A DNA stretch of 64,000 nt from Verrucomicrobiales bacterium (GTDB taxonomy: Bacteria > Verrucomicrobiota > Verrucomicrobiia > Limisphaerales > JAYPXF01), in the NCBI GenBank assembly GCA_002715965.1, contig PBAL01000004.1, positions 62,001 through 126,000 on the forward strand, read 5' to 3'. Position 1 is the stretch's first letter. Every line of letters begins with the position of its first letter. This document shows positions 42,419-54,927 of this stretch, one piece after another. The notes under the pieces were generated by a model, which ran no database searches, had not been told where the DNA came from, and was given only the letters and a program-made list of their open reading frames with translations. A program made the position numbers and the translations under genes.

Positions 42419-42958
42419 TCAGGATGCCAGATGGGCCAGCACCACGTCGGTTTCTGACCGTTGAATCTGCTTCAATAGCTGGTGGCGTTCTGAATCTTCC
42501 GGTTCACGAATTCCGCGCGAAACCGCGTCCGTGAACCCGAACGCATCCCAATAGCCCCCGCCAAGGATCTGATCCGCCAGTTCCGATTCTCCCTCCACCA
42601 AAGGAGCAACAGCTTCGGCAAGATCTGGGAAACACACATGATCACCGGTGGAACGCCACCAGTACTTCGCATTCGAATAATCCGGCTCCCGGCGATGCAT
42701 GATCGCATGCACTAAGCTGCCATCCGGGTTGTATTCACTCTGCGAAATGCTGTGCGATGCATCAAGATGGTCGTGCCATAACATCACCAGGCTGCTGATC
42801 AGCTCGGCTTTTGGGGGTTTTCCGTGTTGTGCGAAAATGTCGTCGAGTTGTTCGTTCAGCGCGGCTTCACTGGTCACGCTGGAGCGCGGACCGGGTCCCA
42901 GCGGAGCGAGACCGGGAACATCGAGCAGATCGGAAACAGCGGAAATCAAGTCGGACAT
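42419..42958 (-). CDS. Conserved hypothetical protein
   Basis: A 179-residue soluble protein. Central segments are LISSLVMLWHDHLDASHSIS, DGSLVHAIMHRREPDYSNAK, YWWRSTGDHVCFPDLAEAV and GGGYWDAFGFTDAV. The conserved His and Asp residues (LWHDHLDAAH-like, H-A-I-M-H-R-R-E-P-D) look like a catalytic or metal site. I recall similar sequences in Verrucomicrobia and Planctomycetes but know of no named function. It is monocistronic and convergent with the 90-residue gene. Confidence 0.75.
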   Translation of the reverse strand: MSDLISAVSDLLDVPGLAPLGPGPRSSVTSEAALNEQLDDIFAQHGKPPKAELISSLVMLWHDHLDASHSISQSEYNPDGSLVHAIMHRREPDYSNAKYWWRSTGDHVCFPDLAEAVAPLVEGESELADQILGGGYWDAFGFTDAVSRGIREPEDSERHQLLKQIQRSETDVVLAHLAS

Positions 42959-43033
42959 GTGCGGAGCGTACGCACGGGAAAGTTCGGCTTCAACCTGAAT
43001 TCAGTCATCGCTTCCGTTACCTGGCTAGAGCCT

Positions 43034-43142
43034 GTTGTGGAGCGGTCTCCCGACCGCTTCACCCGCTGGACCACAGGGCTCCAGCATTTCGGTGAGACCT
43101 TCGGTCCAGCAGGTGAGCGGGGCAGGAAACCCGTCCCACAAC
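43034..43142. repeat. Intergenic element of nested inverted repeats
   Basis: GTTGTGG (43034-43040) and CCACAAC (43136-43142) bound the element. Inside are a 7-bp hairpin AGCGGTC/GACCGCT (43041-43058) and an 8-bp pair GCTGGACC (43065-43072) / GGTCCAGC (43103-43110). It resembles REP-like intergenic palindromes and lies between two minus-strand genes. Confidence 0.55.
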
Positions 43143-43152
43143 CATACAGGAT

Positions 43153-44106
43153 TTACATGTCTCCCGTTTCCCAAACCGGACTCAACGCATCTACATCCAT
43201 GGGTCGCGCTTCCTCATCCGAGTCATTCCGCAAAATGGACGTAAAACCGCCGGCTCCCAATCCCTGCTGCGGCCACATCCGATAGCAGGGAAACTCAGCA
43301 AGATGCGATTGAAGTTGCTTCAGCGCGGGAACCTCTTCCGGGACCAGTTGGGGGAAGTTTTTCATGAGCCAACGCAGATTCCCTTCGTTCTCTTTCTCCG
43401 CGTAAGTGCAGGTCATGTAGGCAATACGACCGCCCGGTTTCACCATCTTTGCGGCATTGGAGAGGATGCGTCGTTGCCGGTTGCGATTGTGGTTGATCAC
43501 GTGATTGTGAAAACACGCGGTCACATGCTTGCCCTTGGCGATGAGGGATTGGCCTGAACAGGGCGCATCCACCACCACCAGATCAACGGATGCCGGGCAA
43601 CGTTCGACGAACACCGCGCTGTCCAGTGACGTCACCCACGAGGGATGGATGCCACATCGTTTCACATTGGCGAGCAACTGCGCAGTGCGCTTGCCGATGA
43701 CCTCGTTACAGATGAGCACGCGCGGCTTCAAGGTCCGCCACGCCATCACGGTCTTCCCTCCCGGCGACGCGCACAAATCCACAACCACTTCCGGTTTCGC
43801 GGGGACGTTCTCAAACACACACGATTCGAAGACCGACGAGAACGTCATGCAGTAGAATCGCCCTTCCTCGTGCCATGCGTGTTGACCGGGTCGCTGATCG
43901 CGAATCAATCGATCCACGAATCCAGGTTGCCACTCGCGTCTCTCTTCGACCTTGAACGGCGAATCCTCCGGTCGAAAGTCCATCCATACCAAGGCCGGCT
44001 TGTAGGGATGGCGCTTGAGGACGGAGTTCACAAACGCGTCCTGATCCTCCGGATTCTCGAAAAGATCCGCGGCCAGTTTCAGCAGCTTGGGTGGTTTGTC
44101 CCGCAA
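43153..44106 (-). CDS. NOL1/NOP2/Sun-family RNA m5C methyltransferase
   Basis: The 317-residue SAM-dependent methyltransferase of the RsmB/RsmF type methylates cytosine C5 in rRNA or tRNA. The SAM-binding motif is VVDLCASPGGKTVMAW (about residues 105-120). Motif IV with the release Cys is VVVDAPCSGQSLIAKG, and the nucleophile Cys is in MTCTYAEKENEGN, where the usual TCS is TCT. It lacks the N-terminal NusB domain of RsmB and the C-terminal PUA-like domain of RsmF, so the target is open. Confidence 0.9.
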   Translation of the reverse strand: MRDKPPKLLKLAADLFENPEDQDAFVNSVLKRHPYKPALVWMDFRPEDSPFKVEERREWQPGFVDRLIRDQRPGQHAWHEEGRFYCMTFSSVFESCVFENVPAKPEVVVDLCASPGGKTVMAWRTLKPRVLICNEVIGKRTAQLLANVKRCGIHPSWVTSLDSAVFVERCPASVDLVVVDAPCSGQSLIAKGKHVTACFHNHVINHNRNRQRRILSNAAKMVKPGGRIAYMTCTYAEKENEGNLRWLMKNFPQLVPEEVPALKQLQSHLAEFPCYRMWPQQGLGAGGFTSILRNDSDEEARPMDVDALSPVWETGDM

Positions 44107-44221
44107 GCCCGATTAATTGCCGGGTTGCGGAATCATTATCAAGTCTTCGACGCCTGGACATCCGAAGAATTACGTAGAAACGCGTGAATTCCCTGATACT
44201 CTCCCAATCAAATCACTGATC

Positions 44222-46963
44222 ATGAGAACCACCCTTTGCGCACTCCTTGTCGGTCTGCTGCCCGCGCTCGCAGTGAGCCCCGTTTTCGCGAAGCCAGTCG
44301 GGGAACTGAAGACGCCCAGTCAACGTTACGCATCTGCGGACACGACTGAGGAAGTCAGCTTCCGGCGTCATGTGATCCCGCTTTTCAGTCGCGCAGGCTG
44401 CAGCGGTCGTGAATGCCACGGTGCCTTTGCCGGCCAGGGTGGGTTCAGCCTTTCGCTCTTCGGATACGACTTCGACAAGGACCACAAGGAAATCGTTGCC
44501 GATGAAGCCGACGGCATTCGTGTGGAACTCGACTCCCCCACCGACAGCCTTATTCTTCTCAAGCCCACCATGCAGGAACGCCACAAGGGCAAGGAACGCA
44601 TCAAGCTTGGCAGCTGGGAATACAACCTCGTGCTCAAGTGGATCAAGGACGGCGCCAAGATCGATGTGAAGGAGACCGGCGCGTTTGGCCGTTTGGAAAT
44701 CCTCCCGAAGGAAATTGTGTTCTCAAAGGCGAACCAGGAGGTGCAACTCAAGGTGCTCTGCCACTGGGAAGACGGCACGGTTGAAGACGTCACACAACTC
44801 ACCCGCTTTCGCACAAACGACGAGTCCGTCGCCGAAGTCAGTGACACCGGAGTTGTGAAATCCCTTTCCGGAGGCGACACGCACATTGTCGCGTTCTACG
44901 ACAATGGCGTTCAGCCAATTCCCGTCATGCTTCCCGTTTCCGAAAAGGTCGGCGATCGCTTTCCAAAGATTACCACGAACACAAAGATCGACGAACTGGT
45001 CGTCAATAAGCTCCGCAAGGTCGGCATTATTCCTTCCGAGCTTTGCACGGACCTGGAATTCCTCCGCCGCGTGACGCTCGACATGACGGGCACCTTGCCC
45101 TCGCCGGAAGAAGTCAAAGCCTTCCAGGCCAATCCCTCTGCGAATAAACGAACCGCCAAGATCGAAGAACTTCTCGAACGCGACACCTACGCGGCCTGGT
45201 GGGCAACCAAGCTCAACGATTTCACCGGCAACAACGCCCAACAAATCGGCGACCGTTACTATCGCAACGAACAAAGCCGCCAATGGTACGACTGGGTTCG
45301 CGCGCGGATTGCGAAGAATGAGCCCTACGACAAGATGGTCGCCGGAATCGTTCTGGCCACCAGCCGCCAGGGCAATCAGTCCTATCTTGATTACGCACGG
45401 CAGATGAGCACCTATTACAAGAAGAGCAATCCCAGGGATTTTTCGAAGCGCGAAACCATGCCGCATTACTGGTCGCGTCGGAACATCCGCAAACCGGAAG
45501 AGAAGGCGCTTAGCTTTGCCCACGCCTTTCTCGGTGTGCAGATCCAATGCGCCCAGTGTCACAAGCATCCCTTTGATCAGTGGACTCAGCAGGACTTCAA
45601 TCAGTTCCAGGCCTTCTTCACCGGCATCCAATACGGCAATCGTACGGACATCAAGGAAGACGTGAACTACCGGACCATGTCGGCGCAGATCGAGAAGGAT
45701 ATCGGTTATGATCGGAAGAAGACCGAGTCGCGCCGGAAGTTGCAGAACGAGATCAAGAAGCGCGTCTCCATGGGACGGCCAGTGCCGTGGCAGGAACTCT
45801 ACGTCCGCAAGACTGCTGCCAGGAAACCCAACAATCGAAAGAAGAAGACCAACACCGGATCCAGCCGCGTCCTCACGCCGAAGATCCTTGGCGGGGACGA
45901 AGTGCACCTCACCGAATACCCCGACCCGCGTGCCCCGCTGATGGAATGGATGCGCTCGAAGGAAAACCCCTACTTCGCGCGCGCCTTCGTGAATCGTGTT
46001 TGGGCCAACTACTTCGGGCGCGGCATTGTCGAACCCGCGGATGACATGAACCTCGCCAATCCACCGAGCAACGGCGAACTCCTTGATTACCTTGCCGATG
46101 GATTCGTCGAGAACGGTTACGACATGAAGTGGCTCCACAAGACGATTGCCTCCAGCGACACCTATCAACGCAGCTGGCGTCCCAACGACACCAACAAGCT
46201 CGACGAAAAGAACTTCAGCAAGATGAAGTTGCGCCGACTTCCGGCCGAAGTCGTGGCCGATGCAATCAACATGGCAGTCGCTGGCGAGAAACGCGTCGAG
46301 AAGTTTGTCGAAGACATGGAAGAGCGCATGATCGGCCCCATGCTCACCGGAGGGAACAACGGTCGCGCCAACTACGCCTTGAGCCTCTTCGGAAAGCCTG
46401 TACGCCTGACCAACTGCGACTGCGAACGGACGTCCGATCCCACGCTCCTGCAGACCCTCTACACGCGGAACGACTACGACATGCTTGGCAAGATCGACAG
46501 CAACAGCGGCAAATCGATGAGCTGGATCGGTGAGCTTCGCAAGCAGACCGCGCCGGACAGGAAGCTCGTGTCGAAATTCGCGTCAATCGCTTCGCTGAAG
46601 AAACGTGTGAAGCAATTCGAAACGAGACAGGCCGGCTACCAGCGCACACGGGACAAGGTCAAAAGCGAACAGCAGAAGAAACGCTATGGGCAGCAGGTCA
46701 AATCGATGCAGAAGCAAATCGATCGAACCCAAAAGCAAATCAATGACCTTGAGAAAGAGCGGCGTGCCCATGCCGAGGCCAACAAGCTCGACACCGATGA
46801 CTTGATCGAACAGACCTTCCTGCGAACCGTCAGTCGGCCGCCAACCAAAAACGAACTCACCATGGCGAGAGAGGACATTGCCGGCGCGAAGACCCAGCTC
46901 GACGGGGTTCGCGACCTCCTGTGGGCCATGCTCAATACCAAAGAATTCATCATCAACCACTAA
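44222..46963 (+). CDS. Secreted DUF1549/DUF1553 protein with an N-terminal cytochrome-like segment
   Basis: A 913-residue protein with a signal peptide (TTLCALLVGLLPALAVSPVFA). Near residue 57 a haem-like segment reads GCSGRECHGAFAGQGG: the cysteines are spaced CX4CH rather than CX2CH. An Ig-like (BIG2) region follows (about 150-240), then DUF1549 (LDMTGTLPSPEEVKAFQANP) and DUF1553 (EWMRSKENPYFARAFVNRVW, WANYFGRGIVEPADDMNLAN). A Gln/Lys-rich coiled coil of about 70 residues splits the C-terminal part. Such proteins are abundant in Planctomycetes and Verrucomicrobia and are almost always next to DUF1501 genes, as here. The start is moved from 44117 to the signal peptide. Confidence 0.9.
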   Translation: MRTTLCALLVGLLPALAVSPVFAKPVGELKTPSQRYASADTTEEVSFRRHVIPLFSRAGCSGRECHGAFAGQGGFSLSLFGYDFDKDHKEIVADEADGIRVELDSPTDSLILLKPTMQERHKGKERIKLGSWEYNLVLKWIKDGAKIDVKETGAFGRLEILPKEIVFSKANQEVQLKVLCHWEDGTVEDVTQLTRFRTNDESVAEVSDTGVVKSLSGGDTHIVAFYDNGVQPIPVMLPVSEKVGDRFPKITTNTKIDELVVNKLRKVGIIPSELCTDLEFLRRVTLDMTGTLPSPEEVKAFQANPSANKRTAKIEELLERDTYAAWWATKLNDFTGNNAQQIGDRYYRNEQSRQWYDWVRARIAKNEPYDKMVAGIVLATSRQGNQSYLDYARQMSTYYKKSNPRDFSKRETMPHYWSRRNIRKPEEKALSFAHAFLGVQIQCAQCHKHPFDQWTQQDFNQFQAFFTGIQYGNRTDIKEDVNYRTMSAQIEKDIGYDRKKTESRRKLQNEIKKRVSMGRPVPWQELYVRKTAARKPNNRKKKTNTGSSRVLTPKILGGDEVHLTEYPDPRAPLMEWMRSKENPYFARAFVNRVWANYFGRGIVEPADDMNLANPPSNGELLDYLADGFVENGYDMKWLHKTIASSDTYQRSWRPNDTNKLDEKNFSKMKLRRLPAEVVADAINMAVAGEKRVEKFVEDMEERMIGPMLTGGNNGRANYALSLFGKPVRLTNCDCERTSDPTLLQTLYTRNDYDMLGKIDSNSGKSMSWIGELRKQTAPDRKLVSKFASIASLKKRVKQFETRQAGYQRTRDKVKSEQQKKRYGQQVKSMQKQIDRTQKQINDLEKERRAHAEANKLDTDDLIEQTFLRTVSRPPTKNELTMAREDIAGAKTQLDGVRDLLWAMLNTKEFIINH

Positions 46964-46982
46964 TCCCTGAAAGACTGATACT

Positions 46983-48278
46983 ATGGCTAACCACATGTTC
47001 TGTGACGGAGTCGCCCGCCGCGACTTTTTGAAAGTTGGTGCGCTCGCCGGCGCCGGATTCAGCCTCGCCGACTACATGGCGCTCGCCCATGCCGGCGAAC
47101 TCAAGGACAACGCCAAGGGCAAGGCCGCAATCTTCGTTCGCCTCGCCGGCGGCCCGAGCCACATGGACACGTTCGACCTGAAACCGAACGCGCCCGACAC
47201 CCATCGCGGTGAGTTCAAGGAGATCAAGACCAACGTGCCCGGTGTCCGTTTCTCCGAGCATCTGCCCAAACTTGCCAAGTGCGCCGACAAATTCGCCATC
47301 CTTCGCGGAGTCAGCCACACGCTCGCAGCTCACGCCCTCGGCACCACCTATCTCGCGACCGGCAATCGTCCGCTTCCGTCCATCCAGTTTCCGTCTTACG
47401 GATCCGTGGTCAGCAAGCTGAAGGAAGCACCGAAAGATATTCCTCCCTACGTTTCCATTCCGCGCGACATCAACAACACCACCGGTTTCCTTGGTCTGGA
47501 GTACGGCCCCTTCGAGACTGGCGGGTCCCCGCGCGCCAACCGACGGATGGACGTTCGCGGACTTACACTTCGCGGCATCACGCTGGAGGATGTGGAACGT
47601 CGTCAGAACATGCTTCAGCGTTACGACAATGCCTTCGCCTCGCTCGGCAGCTCCGACCAGACCGTCGCCGGCATGGACAAGTTCAGCCAACGCGCCTACG
47701 ACATGATTCGTTCCAACCGCACGCGCGACGCCTTTGACCTCACCAAGGAGTCGGCCGCCATCACGAGGAACTTTGACGACCAGAGTTTCAGCCAGAGCTG
47801 CCTGCTCGCCACCCGATTGGTTGAAGCCGGATCCAAGTTCGTCACCATCCAACTCGGCGGTTGGGATACACACAATGACAATTGGAACCGGCTGAAGACC
47901 CGCAATCTTCCCGCTCTCGACGCCGGTCTGGCCGGCCTCTTCAACACCCTCGAAGATAAGGGCCTTCTGGGATCCACCACCGTATTCGTCACCGGCGAAT
48001 TCGGTCGCACGCCGAAGATCAATCAACGCACCGGCCGCGACCACTATCCCCGCGCCATGTTCTGCCTGCTCGCGGGTGGTGGCATTCAGGGCGGACAAGT
48101 CGTCGGCGAATCCGACGCCAAGGGCGAAGGACCCAAAGATCGCAAGATCACTCCGGACGACGTGGCAGCCACCTTCTATCACACCCTCGGCATCAACCAC
48201 CGCCAGGAGTTCCACACCCCGACCGGCCGACCGGTTATGATCACCCGCTACGGCAACGTCATCAGAGAATTGGTTTAA
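46983..48278 (+). CDS. DUF1501-family protein
   Basis: The 431-residue partner of the DUF1549/1553 protein, 19 bases downstream. The N-terminus has a Tat-type signal (ARRDFLKVGALAGAGFSLAD). The domain has an alkaline-phosphatase-like fold pattern: AIFVRLAGGPSHMDTFDLKP, RGVSHTLAAHALGTTYLATG, VTIQLGGWDTHNDNWNRLKT and FVTGEFGRTPKINQRTGRDH with YPRAMFCLLAGGGIQGGQVV. Metal-binding His and Asp residues are conserved. Its role is unknown; a link to envelope polysaccharide or sulfated substrate metabolism is often suggested but not proven here. Confidence 0.95.
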   Translation: MANHMFCDGVARRDFLKVGALAGAGFSLADYMALAHAGELKDNAKGKAAIFVRLAGGPSHMDTFDLKPNAPDTHRGEFKEIKTNVPGVRFSEHLPKLAKCADKFAILRGVSHTLAAHALGTTYLATGNRPLPSIQFPSYGSVVSKLKEAPKDIPPYVSIPRDINNTTGFLGLEYGPFETGGSPRANRRMDVRGLTLRGITLEDVERRQNMLQRYDNAFASLGSSDQTVAGMDKFSQRAYDMIRSNRTRDAFDLTKESAAITRNFDDQSFSQSCLLATRLVEAGSKFVTIQLGGWDTHNDNWNRLKTRNLPALDAGLAGLFNTLEDKGLLGSTTVFVTGEFGRTPKINQRTGRDHYPRAMFCLLAGGGIQGGQVVGESDAKGEGPKDRKITPDDVAATFYHTLGINHRQEFHTPTGRPVMITRYGNVIRELV

Positions 48279-48300
48279 GGTCCGCAACAGCAATGCTTCG

Positions 48301-48325
48301 AAGCCCGGCCGACCGGCCGGGCTTT
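48301..48325 (+). terminator. Terminator of the DUF1549/DUF1501 operon
   Basis: AAGCCCGGCC (48301-48310) and GGCCGGGCTT (48315-48324) form a perfect 10-bp stem with a 4-base loop, followed by TCTTATT. It lies 23 bases after the stop codon. Confidence 0.87.
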
Positions 48326-48413
48326 CTTATTGCGTGGCGCACGGGACCATGCCGATTGGGAACTGTCCCTGCACAAGTAGGGGAACAGAACGTTCCTGCC
48401 GTGAAATTCAACC

Positions 48414-51881
<3,468 letters not shown>

Positions 51882-51955
51882 CCAATTGGCTGCCCGATGA
51901 ACTTTGACAATTCCATGCGGTTCGGAAGAATCCGCTTCCGGTAACATCGGGCGCA

Positions 51956-52294
51956 ATGAAGAGTATTCGGCCAATGGCATGGACCCTTTTGGCAGTTGCC
52001 TGGCTGGGTCACCATCCAGCCAGAGGGCAGGATTTTCCAGGGGACTTGTCCTTGGCCAAGCTCATGATTCCTGGCGAGGAGTGGGTGCAAGCTGAGAAGG
52101 ACTTGGCAGTTGCCATCTCCAAACCCGGCTTTGACGCAGCCATCTGCATGACGAACGTGAGCGGACTTGGTGGAGATCGAGCAGTTCTGGATTCGGAGGA
52201 AATCGGTTGCGGGCCGGTCATTCTGATCTCTGAGGCAGTGGATGAGGAGACACAGACGAGTTCCGTAGGCGCTGGAGGAGGATTCGAAATTTGA
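51956..52294 (+). CDS. Small secreted hypothetical protein, possibly a fragment
   Basis: A 112-residue product with a signal peptide (AWTLLAVAWLGHHPARGQ). After cleavage it begins DFPGDLSLAKLMIPGEEWVQ, which recalls the start of secreted SMP-30/gluconolactonase-like or PQQ-type proteins, but the characteristic loop motifs do not follow and the product ends in GAGGGFEI. It may be a truncated remnant or a small protein in its own right. It is divergent from mfd and upstream of the histidine kinase. Confidence 0.4.
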   Translation: MKSIRPMAWTLLAVAWLGHHPARGQDFPGDLSLAKLMIPGEEWVQAEKDLAVAISKPGFDAAICMTNVSGLGGDRAVLDSEEIGCGPVILISEAVDEETQTSSVGAGGGFEI

Positions 52295-52395
52295 AGAACT
52301 GCGCCGGATCGGAGTAATATCGTTCCTCGAAAAACCTTACACGGCCGGTCGCCTGTTGACGAACATCAGGACGATCTTGGGCAGCTAACGCACGA

Positions 52396-53976
52396 ATGGA
52401 AAAAGGCAACACAACACTGCTGCGCCGTCGGCAAGTCAGCCGGCATCGCTGGCACTATCTCTATTATCTTCTCGCCACCTTCAACCTGCTGACGGTCACT
52501 TACTCGCTTTACCTGAACCACCAGTTGCACACGGCGTACCAGAAGTCGGTCGAAAGCGGTCACAACTGGCATGCGCGAACGGAGGACTTCAGCGAACTGT
52601 TCCGCATGGCCAACAACATCAAGGCGCCGGTGGATGATGTTTTCATCGAGAACAACGTGGAAAAACGACGCGTTGAACTGGTGGAGGCGTACGACGCGTT
52701 CCAGGAGTTTCTAGGGCAGAAGATTCGGGGGCTGTCAGAGGAAGCCGAACTCATCCAGGCGGATCAATTGCTCAATGAGGTCAATCGAGCGCGGAAGACC
52801 ATGCACGAAGTCTTCGAAACGTCGGAGGCCTTCCTCCAAAGCTATCGCGAACTTTCTCCCGAGGTGGCGGCTCGCAAGAAATCCGAGATCGACCAGAAGA
52901 TGCGTGACTTTTACTCCGCGATTTCCGGCGTGAACATCATGATTGGAACAATCCAGATCCGCAGCTTCGACAAGCAGCTGGAAGTTTCCGAGGCCTTACG
53001 CAAGAACCAATACTTCGTCGTCATTCTCGTCCTCGTCATGCTTGCGTTGGCAGTTTTCTACGGCCGCCGGATCACTGAACGCATGGACGACGACGCCTAC
53101 CGGCTGGACGAGGCGCATCGCGAACTGGTGGGCACAGCGCGCCAGGCCGGCATGGCAGAGATCGCCACGGGCGTTCTCCACAACGTCGGAAACGTGCTCA
53201 ATAGCGTCAACGTCTCCGCCAACGTCGTCACCGACAAGATCAAGCGTTCCAAGTCGGCCAACGTCGCTCGCGTCGCCAAACTGATCGAGGACAATAGCGA
53301 CAAACTCGGCGAATTCTTCACCGACGATTCAAAGGGGAAACAGATCCCGGGCTTCCTCAACACGCTTGCCGAGCACCTGGAAACCGAACAACACGAACTC
53401 TGCGCCGAAATGGCTTCGTTGACCAAGAGCCTGGACCACATCAAGTCGATCATCGCCATGCAACAGGGCTTTGCGAAGGTCGCCGGTGTGTCCGAGACGA
53501 TGTCCTGCGTCGATATTGTCGAGGACGCCATCCGCCTCAATGCCGTCTCCCTGCAACGCCACGAGATTGATCTGGTCCGCCGGTTCAATTACAAGCCCGA
53601 CATCACCCTCGAGTGCCACAAGGTGCTGCAGATCCTCGTCAATCTCATGCGCAATGCGAAGGACGCCCTCGACAAGACGGACAAAAAACACAAACGCATG
53701 ACCATTTCCATTGATCGTGGCGAAGACGATCGGGTGAGGATCACGGTCAGCGACAACGGGGTTGGCATGAGCGAAGAGACGCAGAAGCGGCTGTTCCAAC
53801 ATGGCTTTACCACCCGCAAGGAAGGCCACGGGTTCGGACTTCACAGCGGTGCCCTCGCTGCGAAAGAAATGGGCGGATCGCTCTCTGCGCAAAGCGGGGG
53901 TGAAGGAACGGGTTCCACCTTTACCCTGGAAATCCCGCTCGAACCGCCGGCAGTGCAGGAAGACGACAGCGCATGA
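52396..53976 (+). CDS. Membrane-bound sensor histidine kinase (orphan)
   Basis: The 526-residue kinase has two membrane segments (LYYLLATFNLLTVTYSLYLN, about 20-40, and YFVVILVLVMLALAVFYGRR, about 208-227) enclosing a helical periplasmic sensor of about 170 residues (a four-helix bundle like those of chemoreceptor ligand domains). The phosphoacceptor His, near residue 260, is in GVLHNVGNVLNSVNV, an H-box variant. The ATPase domain has the N-box LVNLMRNAKDALDK, DNGVGM and GHGFGLHSGALAAKEMGG. No receiver domain and no response regulator gene is adjacent, so the output is unknown. Confidence 0.93.
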   Translation: MEKGNTTLLRRRQVSRHRWHYLYYLLATFNLLTVTYSLYLNHQLHTAYQKSVESGHNWHARTEDFSELFRMANNIKAPVDDVFIENNVEKRRVELVEAYDAFQEFLGQKIRGLSEEAELIQADQLLNEVNRARKTMHEVFETSEAFLQSYRELSPEVAARKKSEIDQKMRDFYSAISGVNIMIGTIQIRSFDKQLEVSEALRKNQYFVVILVLVMLALAVFYGRRITERMDDDAYRLDEAHRELVGTARQAGMAEIATGVLHNVGNVLNSVNVSANVVTDKIKRSKSANVARVAKLIEDNSDKLGEFFTDDSKGKQIPGFLNTLAEHLETEQHELCAEMASLTKSLDHIKSIIAMQQGFAKVAGVSETMSCVDIVEDAIRLNAVSLQRHEIDLVRRFNYKPDITLECHKVLQILVNLMRNAKDALDKTDKKHKRMTISIDRGEDDRVRITVSDNGVGMSEETQKRLFQHGFTTRKEGHGFGLHSGALAAKEMGGSLSAQSGGEGTGSTFTLEIPLEPPAVQEDDSA

Positions 53977-54819
53977 ACGTTTCGTCGCCAGCGGCCGGTC
54001 AAATCCATGCGCGAGGTGTGAACACGCACCGTCAACCGTCAGCACGAGCGACGCCCTGGAGACCAAGTGCATGTAAGCCTTGAGATTCGTACGGCCCACC
54101 AGGTCGATTAGCTTGACCTCCGTGGCGGACTGTATCTCCGCAACGTGTTCCTTCACCCATTCATCTCCCTGCCCCGCAACGACAACCGGTAGTCCGGTGG
54201 CGCTTGCCAGCTCATCGACAACGTGGTGCCAGTCCTCAATCGCCCAACATTTGCGCTTTGTCGAGGCCGCCGGGTTGATCAGCACATACTTGTCCGGCAA
54301 CTCGCATCCGACCCGCCACAAATCGCTGGGTGCCAGCAATCTTGGCGACGTAATGTCTTCGTTATCCGAGCCGGTCAAAAGCCGGCGAAAGAACTCCGTC
54401 CCATACGTATCCGGAAGATGCAGGTAGTCAATCTCATCAAAGATCCACGGATGAAAGGCCCGCCGGTTCGTGAGTTTCCGAAGTCCGAGACGACGCTCAT
54501 CAGCAAGCACACCCCACGCAATGCGCGCCGCCTTGGATCCGCGCTAGAAGCAGAATACACGCTCGAATGACCTGCCCGTCGGATCTGCAATGGCCTCGGT
54601 GTTCGGCATCAGTTCGAGCAATGGATCCAACCCAGGTTTCACGTGAAGATACACCGGCCCGCCTTGTTCCTTCGCCAAGGCTGAAATGCCGGGCTCAAGG
54701 AGGACGGTGTCGCCCAATTGCTTGAGACTGATGATGAGGGATTGCGCGCGAGGACGGCGACCCAAGCGGCGCGGCAACGATCCCAACTGTCGACAAATCC
54801 TGGCTGGCAGTTCCAACAT
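53977..54819 (-). pseudogene. Glycosyltransferase family 9 (heptosyltransferase-like), stop-interrupted and truncated
   Basis: The N-terminal part (AQSLIISLKQLGDTVLLEPG, LHVKPGLDPLLELMPNTEAI) ends at a TAG at 54543-54545. The same frame then continues as a clear GT9 sequence: WGVLADERRLGLRKLTNRRA, LPDKYVLINPAASTKRKCWA, HHVVDELASATGLPVVVAGQ and LTVDGACSHLAHGFDRPLA. The homology stops near 53985, nine bases from the stop codon of the convergent histidine kinase gene, so the C-terminal 60 or so residues (including TLFGPT-type sequence) are lost. GT9 enzymes add heptose or other sugars to LPS cores. The in-frame stop and the truncation both argue for a dead gene. Confidence 0.82.
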
Positions 54820-54927
54820 CAGCAGCGCGAGCGTAGGCAGAAAGCGCGTTGGATTTCACGCAATTGCGATCGGCCAATAACAAGGCAGGCTCCACGTCTT
54901 CATGGTGATGCAGAAACCTGATTGCGT

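Noticed and set aside
44723-46168. 481-codon minus-strand ORF opposite the DUF1549 gene
   Set aside because: Antisense shadow; the plus strand carries the recognised domains throughout.
46953-48293. 446-codon minus-strand ORF opposite the DUF1501 gene
   Set aside because: Antisense shadow of a clear DUF1501 protein.
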